DNA of 29,561 nt from a virus. A program made the position numbers and the translations under genes. Of the stretch, positions 23,776 to 29,561 are shown one piece after another (position 1 is the first letter of the stretch; each line of letters starts with the position of its first letter). The notes below the pieces were generated by a model that did no database searches, was not told where the DNA came from, and saw only the letters and a program-made list of their open reading frames with translations. Where the stretch lies: IMG/VR virus record IMGVR_UViG_3300027712_000105, positions 1 through 29,561 of that record. One strand, written 5' to 3'.

Positions 23776-23812
23776 TTGTAATCCTGATATATGTTATTTA
23801 TCAGGATTACAA
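23776..23812 (-). promoter_or_regulatory. RBS-sequestering hairpin with embedded late promoter, before gp13
   Basis: A 14-bp perfect stem (TTGTAATCCTGATA with TATCAGGATTACAA on the minus strand) has a 9-base loop and ends two bases before the ATG. The 3' arm includes the AGGA ribosome binding site. The 5' arm contains the MazG stop codon and most of the late promoter. Only transcripts that start upstream can form the hairpin. Confidence 0.8.
23795..23802 (-). promoter_or_regulatory. T4-type late promoter inside the gp13 hairpin (GATAAATA)
   Basis: GATAAATA on the minus strand (seven of eight) is split between the 5' arm and loop of the hairpin. The predicted start is at about 23788-23790, at the loop/3' arm border. 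The late mRNA would lack the 5' arm and keep AGGA in a free leader of about 17 bases. Confidence 0.7.
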
Positions 23813-24247
23813 GTCATTCTCTTTTCTATTTTCACTATGAGTTACATCAAATACACCGCCGGGATACCTACTCATTAATTTGTCAACATTACCTTCAATT
23901 ACCTTGTTAGGATCAAGTCCAAGTGCTCTACATGTATTAATCCAATACCACATAATATCACCTAATTCACGCTCCATGTGAAATAGATTTTCTTTAGTTA
24001 AAGGTTTACCTTGAAAAAGCATTTTCTTTACTATTTCATTAAATTCACCGCACTCAGAACTAAGTCCTAGCGCCCCTGTAATTAGCAAAGGCATATTAAC
24101 CGTAGGACCATATTCTTCTATAGAATCATCATGATTATCTGATAACTGATCTAGTCTATTAATAAAGTCAGTCAAATAATTACTAGGTCTACTAGTGATT
24201 GCCTCTACAAAATCTTTGTATTTGTTTAAATCAATTTGTTGTGTCAT
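23807..24247 (-). CDS. mazG: MazG-like nucleotide pyrophosphohydrolase, 146 aa
   Basis: All-alpha NTP pyrophosphohydrolases hydrolyse (d)NTPs or related nucleotides to monophosphates; in aquatic phages they are thought to adjust host nucleotide or stringent-response pools. The catalytic ExxE...ExxD motif is present as ECGE (Glu 65 and 68) and ELGD (Glu 94, Asp 97), within LGLSSECGEFNEIVKKMLF and MERELGDIMWYWINTCRALG. The end VDKLMSRYPGGVFD is typical of phage MazG. AAGGAAC precedes the ATG. It is the last gene before gp13 in a transcript starting at the sigma-70 promoter near 26832, and its stop codon lies within the gp13 hairpin. Confidence 0.88.
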   Translation of the reverse strand: MTQQIDLNKYKDFVEAITSRPSNYLTDFINRLDQLSDNHDDSIEEYGPTVNMPLLITGALGLSSECGEFNEIVKKMLFQGKPLTKENLFHMERELGDIMWYWINTCRALGLDPNKVIEGNVDKLMSRYPGGVFDVTHSENRKENDL

Positions 24248-24260
24248 TTTAGTTCCTTAT

Positions 24261-25019
24261 TTATGGGAGTGTTAGCAGGTTATTTTTAGTAATATACTCA
24301 AAAAGGTGCTCTGCATAAAGTTGATGCGGTACCTCGTCATGATGAAAATATTTTGCTTTTGTGTTTTTGTATCCTAAATTAGCATACTTGAAATAAAACG
24401 ATTCAGCATTATTATCAAATTCTAAGAATCGTTTACGGTCGATCTGATCCTTATACCATTTCAACGTATCATGCTCTTGTGTAAACATTTGTAATGTATT
24501 GACAAACAAATACTTGACCTTGTGCATCTTTAAGAAATATTGAAGTTGCAACACATACGTTACACTTAGAATTTCTAGGTACAACTCGTTGTCAGCCATG
24601 AACCTATGATAGCCTTCAATAAAATCTTGTTCTTTAGATCCATTTCCTTTGTAACCCATATTGATTCTAATGTAGTCATCGTGTGTAGGGCTATACCAGT
24701 CAGCATATTTGTCCCATTCTTTATTATACCATGTCTTTTGATAGAATGGTACTTCCATTCTTATGCCGTCAGCCCAACCCACAATCACATATACATCACC
24801 ATCGGTAGTATAATTGTGATTAAACCAATCTAAAACGCTCCTAACTATTCCTCCATTTGAAGATCCTGAGATAGCGATATTCACTGGTTCATATCCTAGC
24901 TTTTGTGCCAATAGATTACCAAAACTATGTTGACGGTTATATGGGCTATCACATGAACCATCAATTTCAGATCCTGCAGGATCACTTCCACCTGCAATTA
25001 ACATTATTTTTTTACTCAT
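24261..25019 (-). CDS. SGNH-hydrolase-like protein, 252 aa
   Basis: The blocks resemble the SGNH/GDSL hydrolase fold. The N-terminal MLIAGGSDPAGSEIDG fits block I with the nucleophile-type Ser region; then NIAISGSSNGGIVRSVLDWF resembles block II; VYVIVGWADGIRMEV takes the place of block III, where Asn is usual (here Ala-Asp); and the C-terminal HHDEVPHQLYAEHLFEY corresponds to block V with the His near Asp. Such enzymes are esterases, lipases or O-acetyl/acyl hydrolases acting on sugars or lipids. Because the block residues differ from the standard, activity is unproven. It overlaps the second SGNH-like gene by 8 bases (ATGAGTAA), so the two are co-translated. Confidence 0.68.
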   Translation of the reverse strand: MSKKIMLIAGGSDPAGSEIDGSCDSPYNRQHSFGNLLAQKLGYEPVNIAISGSSNGGIVRSVLDWFNHNYTTDGDVYVIVGWADGIRMEVPFYQKTWYNKEWDKYADWYSPTHDDYIRINMGYKGNGSKEQDFIEGYHRFMADNELYLEILSVTYVLQLQYFLKMHKVKYLFVNTLQMFTQEHDTLKWYKDQIDRKRFLEFDNNAESFYFKYANLGYKNTKAKYFHHDEVPHQLYAEHLFEYITKNNLLTLP

Positions 25020-25602
25020 TAATTATCCTCAATTTTTCTAGAACAGATTCATATACGATTTTATTTCCAATATCAGTATAGTGATTTACCAAACCTCTAT
25101 GTTTTAGAAATATATCCTTAAAATTTACAAAGTTCTTAAACTTATACAGATTCTTCCAATCAATGTGCGAAATGTGCAATGTCTTTATTGTACAATATTC
25201 CTCAATTTCTTGTAGAAGTAAATTATGCATGTGTTCTGCATATTCAACATCAAAATACTTTTCAAAGTATTCTATAATCGGGTTTAATTCAGGGAAATTG
25301 GGCAAATGTTCTAAAACATCACTATATAACAAACAACTATTTTTATGTAACTTATCCTCATAATGCACGGGGTGTTCATTTACATATAAGCGAAAAGGAC
25401 TGGTGTGTGACACTAGCACTAACTCAAATTTATTTATGTCTATGGACTGTAATTGCTTTAGAATTTTGTATTCGCTACAACCTGCTTGAGAAAGATTAGT
25501 TATTTTATAATCTTTCTCAAGTAAATTGACCCAACCCCTTTCTGTATATTTAATCGTCCAATCAGCAGCAAAACTATCACCACAAATTAAAAGTTTAGTC
25601 AT
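25012..25602 (-). CDS. Second SGNH-hydrolase-like protein, 196 aa
   Basis: KLLICGDSFAADW matches block I of SGNH/GDSL hydrolases (GDS with Ser at residue 10), and SQAGCSEYKI matches block II with its Gly. VLVSHTSPF stands where GxND would be expected and lacks the Asn. NHYTDIGNKIVYESVLEKL near the C-terminus resembles the last block with Asp/His. It shares its fold with the next gene and is probably a distant paralogue or partner. The start is ATG 25602, which shares one base with the preceding stop (TGATG); the in-frame TTG just before is rejected. It sits in the early operon with MazG, so a host-directed role is more likely than a virion role. Confidence 0.68.
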   Translation of the reverse strand: MTKLLICGDSFAADWTIKYTERGWVNLLEKDYKITNLSQAGCSEYKILKQLQSIDINKFELVLVSHTSPFRLYVNEHPVHYEDKLHKNSCLLYSDVLEHLPNFPELNPIIEYFEKYFDVEYAEHMHNLLLQEIEEYCTIKTLHISHIDWKNLYKFKNFVNFKDIFLKHRGLVNHYTDIGNKIVYESVLEKLRIINE

Positions 25603-26801
25603 CAAAATGCTTTTAATATAATCATATGTTCATTAAACCTTCCTGTAGGGGTAACAGACACTGCTTTAATTTCTTTAAAATATTTACGAGCAGCTGGCTT
25701 GCTACCCATAATTTCTTTAATTTGCTCTGCTGGCTTACGCAGTGTTTTACACTCACTTTGAGTAGTATCAAACCCTAATAAAGTATTACCTTTAACAGTA
25801 AAGTATTTACTATATTCATCGGCAACATAATGATGCAGTTTACGCCTTGAAGTATCGTATACCCAAGCTTCACTTGCGCCATGTAATTTAGTTGGATGTA
25901 AACTTGTTAAATTAAGTTTAGCAGCCGCGTCTACAAATTCACGCAAATATTTTAGTTTAGATACTTGCTTTTCAACTGGAACTGCTTTATGCTTGCGAGG
26001 AGCTTTATTAACTTTTTTAACGGTAACATAACTACCGATTTCGCTAAGAACTAATTCAATAAACTTAATAATATTTTTGACTTGTTGTTTACTCAACTGC
26101 ATGTAACCTTGTACAAGTTGGTCATCTTTACCTTCTTGTACCTCGGTAAACTCAATGAGTTTTTTATTCCAAGTTTCAACCATGAAACTAACATGCTGGG
26201 GCAATACATTCTTTTTAGCCAATTCATCAATTGGACGATATGTATGCTTAGTAAGCGCACCTGCACTAATGAAATCATCTAGCAAGCCTTCCAATTCACC
26301 TGCGGCTTCGCTAGCCTTTTCCCGCATGATTTCTTGTACGTTGGGCCTATTTACAACAGGTGCTTCAGACTTGACTGGACCACCTGTACGACTAGCCTCT
26401 TTGACTTCGGGTTTGTAAATGGTATTCAACAACCTACCGATTTCATTCTCCAAGGTCTGTTTTTCATATTCTACTAATACTAGACCACGGAGAGTCATAC
26501 GAGACAACCACCCAATCGTTGGGATGATTTCATTGTCAGCAACACGCCTAATAGTTTTGGCTTCGGTAGTTTTGGTATTCAAGTCTAGGTACTGTGCCAA
26601 AAATTCTTTGGCGTCTTTCTTGTTATAAAATTTATTGTACCAATTGAATGCTCGGGCTAATGCTATCCCGCGATTCTCCTCAGTAGGCTGAATCAGGAAT
26701 GAGGGCTCTTCACCAAAATATTTGGCATCCTCATCTTTGGGGGTAAGACTACGGACCAACCCAGCTTCTTCTACAACTTTTTTGCTAGCTTTCCTAACCA
26801 T
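25602..26801 (-). CDS. Hypothetical early protein, about 399 aa
   Basis: Not recognised. It is a soluble, mostly helical, basic protein. The N-terminal half is charged and helical (ALARAFNWYNKFYNKKDAKE, then LSRMTLRGLVLVEYEKQTLE), and a Pro/Lys-rich linker occurs near residues 140-160 and again near 265-280 (VKKVNKAPRKHKAVPVEKQV). The C-terminal third (SEAWVYDTSRRKLHHYVADE, then NTLLGFDTTQSECKTLRKPA) looks like a compact beta-rich domain that could bind nucleic acid. It is the first gene after a near-consensus host-type promoter, so it is probably made early. The ATG at 26801 has AGGAG five bases upstream; a GTG at 26807 is less likely. Confidence 0.72.
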   Translation of the reverse strand: MVRKASKKVVEEAGLVRSLTPKDEDAKYFGEEPSFLIQPTEENRGIALARAFNWYNKFYNKKDAKEFLAQYLDLNTKTTEAKTIRRVADNEIIPTIGWLSRMTLRGLVLVEYEKQTLENEIGRLLNTIYKPEVKEASRTGGPVKSEAPVVNRPNVQEIMREKASEAAGELEGLLDDFISAGALTKHTYRPIDELAKKNVLPQHVSFMVETWNKKLIEFTEVQEGKDDQLVQGYMQLSKQQVKNIIKFIELVLSEIGSYVTVKKVNKAPRKHKAVPVEKQVSKLKYLREFVDAAAKLNLTSLHPTKLHGASEAWVYDTSRRKLHHYVADEYSKYFTVKGNTLLGFDTTQSECKTLRKPAEQIKEIMGSKPAARKYFKEIKAVSVTPTGRFNEHMIILKAF

Positions 26802-26831
26802 GATCACTCCTATTCAACTATCTATATATCA

Positions 26832-26860
26832 ATGATACACGATCTTCCATTTATTGTCAA
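26832..26860 (-). promoter_or_regulatory. Near-consensus host sigma-70 promoter (early)
   Basis: On the minus strand there is TTGACA (six of six) at 26860-26855, a spacer of 17 bases, and TATCAT (five of six to TATAAT) at 26837-26832. The expected start is near 26825, giving a leader of about 24 bases with AGGAG before the ATG at 26801. This is the only strong host-type promoter seen in the window and would make the operon 25602-23807, and possibly further, early. Confidence 0.85.
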
Positions 26861-26871
26861 GCCGTGTGCGT

Positions 26872-26879
26872 GATAAATA
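26872..26879 (+). promoter_or_regulatory. T4-type late promoter abutting the gp14 start (GATAAATA)
   Basis: GATAAATA is followed by CATAT and then ATG. By the T4 geometry +1 is the A of the start codon at 26885. It is divergent from the early sigma-70 promoter 12 bases away, so the two halves of the genome switch from this point. No Shine-Dalgarno precedes the ATG. Confidence 0.7.
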
Positions 26880-26884
26880 CATAT

Positions 26885-28576
26885 ATGCCAAAACTTAGCC
26901 TCTACCGTTCCAATAAACAAAATGACTATAGGTTTTTAGATAGAACTATATCGGAAATGTTAACTGTTGGTGGGACCGATTTATACATACATAAATATTT
27001 AGGTCCAACTAATCAAGGCGATAGTGTTGATTATACTCAACCTGATTATTCTACATTAAATCCCACTAATATACAAGATTTATTGTTTTTAGAAAACCGC
27101 GATAGAACATACGATACTAATATATATCGTTTGCGCGGACATTATAATGTGCAAAACTTGGATTTTGATTTAAGTCAATTTGGATTGTTTTTGAATAATG
27201 ACATTATCTTTATTACAGTACATTACAATGACATGATTGAACTTATAGGTAGAAAGTTAATGGTAGGTGATGTATTAGAATTACCGCATTTACTTGATTA
27301 TAATCCATTAAAAGAAACAATACCTGTAGCATTAAAAAGATTTTATCAGATAACTGATTCCAATTATGCTAGTGAGGGATTTTCTGTAACATGGTATCCT
27401 CATTTATGGCGTATTAAATGTGAACCGTTAGTAGATAGTCAAGAATTTAGTCAAATACTTCAAGAGCCTATTAATCAAGATAATTACTTAGGTTTGTGGG
27501 ATAAGGATAAAACTTATCCATCCGGCTATATAATTAGTTATGGCGATAAAAATTATGAATCGATCACTAATGTTCCTGCTGGAATTTATCCACCAAACCC
27601 AACATATTGGAAATTGTCGTCTGAGCAAAACCTTAAAGATATACTTGCTACATACAATAAGAATTTAGACATTAATAATGCTGCATTACAAGAAGCTGCT
27701 AGAATTGTTCCCTTAGCAGGTTATAACCGTAGTAGTTTATATATTTCACCTACATATGGGGAATACGAATCAAACGGTGTATTATCAGGGAAAAATGATC
27801 AGCCCTCTCCACCTACTAATTTGGTTACTAGTTCAAGCGGAGGACCTACTACTGGCACAGTAGCAATGATTCGTAATCCTAATTACAAAATTGCAAACCC
27901 TGTAGTCAAAATATCTAAACAAGCATTGCAAAGTATATGGGATGTAACAGTAGATGCTATAAATGTTTCTACTCAAATTAATTTAGAAGTACTACAATTA
28001 GCACCAAAAAGAATAGGTAATAATTCAGGACAGGTTGAAGGCGATATGATTCTTTCTGTAGAATCTACAGGACCAATAACCGGTCCATATGGCACTTCAG
28101 ACAATACATATGCAACCGGTGATCAAAACCCAGTAGCACCTGGATTTACTGGTACTGTTACTCAACAAATGGATTACCGTGCTGATTGTGATCCTGCATT
28201 TCAATATATTGCTAGATCAAGTCCTAGAACATTTGGTTATAGTGCGGGTTATCTAACAGGTACCGCTGTACCACCAAACGGATATCCAGTTGGAACAGGT
28301 ATATCATTCCCACAAAATCCACAAGTAGGTGATTATTTCTTAAGAATCGATTATCTACCTCAATTACTATATAGATGGAATGGTAAATTATGGATAAGAA
28401 TTTCTGAAAATGTTAGAACCGATACCGGATTTACTGCTGAAGATAGGTCTTTATTATCTGGATTCATCAATGATTCAAATGTAACAAGATTAACTAACGG
28501 TACAGTTATTCCTGAAGCACAACCGCTATCTTCAATACTGCAACCACCACTAGATCCTATTCCACCGATTACATAA
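26885..28576 (+). CDS. 14: Neck protein (T4 gp14-like), about 563 aa
   Basis: Its first 190 residues follow T4 gp14 in order. There is ISEMLTVGGTDLYIHKYL (T4 has a similar Val-Ala-Glu...Tyr segment), DFDLSQFGLFLNNDIIFITV (T4 has a phenylalanine-rich FSNFGMQVQDEVTLSI), and GRKLMVGDVLELPHLLD followed by an F-Y-Q-I...W-Y-P-H-L-W segment, matching [20 protein letters not shown] of T4. T4 gp14 is 256 residues, so the rest (about 370, Gly/Pro/Asn-rich with GYSAGYLTGTAVPPNGYPVG) is an aquatic-phage extension. Neighbouring gp15 confirms the assignment. The start is ATG 26885; an in-frame upstream GTG at 26864 is rejected because the late promoter lies between. Confidence 0.82.
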   Translation: MPKLSLYRSNKQNDYRFLDRTISEMLTVGGTDLYIHKYLGPTNQGDSVDYTQPDYSTLNPTNIQDLLFLENRDRTYDTNIYRLRGHYNVQNLDFDLSQFGLFLNNDIIFITVHYNDMIELIGRKLMVGDVLELPHLLDYNPLKETIPVALKRFYQITDSNYASEGFSVTWYPHLWRIKCEPLVDSQEFSQILQEPINQDNYLGLWDKDKTYPSGYIISYGDKNYESITNVPAGIYPPNPTYWKLSSEQNLKDILATYNKNLDINNAALQEAARIVPLAGYNRSSLYISPTYGEYESNGVLSGKNDQPSPPTNLVTSSSGGPTTGTVAMIRNPNYKIANPVVKISKQALQSIWDVTVDAINVSTQINLEVLQLAPKRIGNNSGQVEGDMILSVESTGPITGPYGTSDNTYATGDQNPVAPGFTGTVTQQMDYRADCDPAFQYIARSSPRTFGYSAGYLTGTAVPPNGYPVGTGISFPQNPQVGDYFLRIDYLPQLLYRWNGKLWIRISENVRTDTGFTAEDRSLLSGFINDSNVTRLTNGTVIPEAQPLSSILQPPLDPIPPIT

Positions 28577-28591
28577 AAAAAGGTAATTCAA

Positions 28592-29561
28592 TTGGCACAA
28601 TTTTTTTACGATAACCAAATTCGCAGATTTTTAATTCAATTTGCAAAAATATTTTCCAATTGGTATGTGACTAAAGGTAAAGATCCGGCTGGTAATACAA
28701 TATATGTAAGAGTTCCTATCATGTACGGTGATAGTAGTAGACAGGCTGCTACCATAATTGCTAATAACTCGGCTAGTAATTTGCCATCAGCACCTTTAAT
28801 AACCTATTACATAAGTGGATTAGAGTATAATCAAAGTAGAACTCAGAATCCCTCATTTGTTGAAAAAACTCAAATTCGACAACGGGCATATAATTCTGAT
28901 TCACAATCATATGAAACTACACAAGGTCAAGCATTTACTGTTGAAAGACTAATGCCAGTGCCTTATACATTAAGAGTCACTGTAGATTTTTGGACTACGA
29001 ACTATAATCAAAAACTAGAAATTATCGAACAATTAGGAACTCTTTTTAATCCCGGATTAGAAATTCAAAGTACAGATAACTTCTTAGATTGGACTTCTTT
29101 AAGTGTAGTATATCAAGACGGATTAACATTTACTAGTCGTAGTATACCGCAGGGTACAGGAAATCCAATTGATGTTATGACTTGGAAATTTTATATGCCT
29201 ATATGGTTAAGCACATCAAGTAAGCTTAAGAAAATGGGCGTTATTCAAAAAATTATCTATAGTATTTTTAAAGGAAATGCCCTACAAGATATACAAGATG
29301 ATGATTTATTATTGGGTACTAGACAAAAAGTTACTCCATATGGATATCAAGTTTTATTATTAGGTAATACATTACAACTACTACCAGCAAATCAACCGTT
29401 TCAACCTCCCAATGATTCATTTGATATTCCTGAACCTCCAAATACTTCCCTATATTGGACTGCATACTTAAATGCATATGGCGTAATTAAACCAGGAATC
29501 TCACAAATATGGTTGCAAAATCCATATATGGATACAGAGATAGTGGGAACAATTGTCCCTG
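28592..29561 (+). CDS. 15: Tail completion / sheath stabiliser (T4 gp15-like), partial
   Basis: gp15 caps the tail and joins it to the neck. The N-terminus (AQFFYDNQIRRFLIQFAKIF, then YVRVPIMYGDSSR) parallels T4 gp15 (GYFYNSSFRRYATLMGDLF, then IRVPITYASKE). Later blocks LITYYISGLEYNQ, PVPYTLRVTVDFWTTNYNQ, IIEQLGTLFNPGLEIQST and TWKFYMPIWLS also match T4 in order. The start codon is TTG at 28592, with AAAGG eight bases upstream, 15 bases after the gp14 stop. At least 323 residues are present and the gene runs past the window end, so it exceeds T4 gp15 (272). Confidence 0.85.
   Translation, partial: MAQFFYDNQIRRFLIQFAKIFSNWYVTKGKDPAGNTIYVRVPIMYGDSSRQAATIIANNSASNLPSAPLITYYISGLEYNQSRTQNPSFVEKTQIRQRAYNSDSQSYETTQGQAFTVERLMPVPYTLRVTVDFWTTNYNQKLEIIEQLGTLFNPGLEIQSTDNFLDWTSLSVVYQDGLTFTSRSIPQGTGNPIDVMTWKFYMPIWLSTSSKLKKMGVIQKIIYSIFKGNALQDIQDDDLLLGTRQKVTPYGYQVLLLGNTLQLLPANQPFQPPNDSFDIPEPPNTSLYWTAYLNAYGVIKPGISQIWLQNPYMDTEIVGTIVP

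Noticed and set aside
24250-24266. Late promoter CATAAATA before mazG
   Set aside because: The motif is present, but its expected start would fall after the AAGGA ribosome binding site and MazG is already served by the early promoter, so it is not listed as a feature.
26864-26884. Upstream GTG start for gp14 adding seven residues
   Set aside because: The late promoter core lies inside this stretch, so the predicted late mRNA would not contain it, and the homologous N-terminus begins at MPKLSLYR.

Overview
This window is from the genome of an AT-rich T4-type tailed phage (a contractile-tailed myovirus). The evidence is a set of recognisable T4 virion genes: tail sheath gp18, tail tube gp19, small terminase gp16, head-completion protein gp4, neck proteins gp13 and gp14, and tail completion/sheath stabiliser gp15. 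Many upstream regions also carry T4-type late promoters (close to TATAAATA). Several proteins look like those of marine/freshwater T4-like phages (cyanophage and pelagiphage relatives) rather than coliphage T4. No photosynthesis gene is present, so the host cannot be named; an abundant low-GC aquatic proteobacterium is one possibility. No tRNA, CRISPR, integrase or IS element was seen.

Layout, left to right. (1) 1-2886, minus strand: a Bax-inhibitor-1-like membrane protein (cut by the window edge), a GroES-like co-chaperonin, a short protein resembling one segment of DNA polymerase III alpha, and several small unknowns. (2) 2891-11170, minus: adsorption/tail-fibre module, with three long virion proteins (one a 1283-residue collagen-like fibre, one with Ig-like domains) and a GH19 lysozyme/chitinase between them. 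(3) 11270-14289, minus: two proteins whose N-termini resemble T4 prohead-protease sites, probably internal head proteins. (4) 14315-21415, minus: gp16, gp4, two small unknowns, a tube-like protein, gp19 and an unusually long gp18. (5) 21539-21892, plus: a small HNH-type protein. (6) 21875-26801, minus: dNMP kinase (T4 gene 1 type), ParB-like protein, gp13, MazG, two SGNH-hydrolase-like proteins and an unknown, all behind a strong host-type sigma-70 promoter. (7) 26885-29561, plus: gp14 and gp15 (cut by the window edge).

The most interesting signals are regulatory. The gp13 gene is preceded by a 14-bp perfect hairpin that buries its ribosome binding site and carries a late promoter in the arm and loop away from the gene. 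Early read-through mRNA should therefore be silent for gp13, while late mRNA, starting past the left arm, should be translated. This is the logic known for T4 genes e, soc and 49. A second 13-bp hairpin buries the ribosome binding site of the dNMP kinase. Three genes (gp14, gp16, HNH) have a late promoter placed exactly five bases before the start codon and no Shine-Dalgarno sequence, which predicts leaderless late mRNAs. Protein-level oddities include the DnaE-like fragment without catalytic aspartates, the phage BI-1 protein, the long sheath, and a ParB-like protein whose N-terminus resembles a capsid-targeting signal.

All calls come from reading the sequence by eye and from remembered family features; no database search was run. 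There is no gene-free stretch longer than 300 bases.
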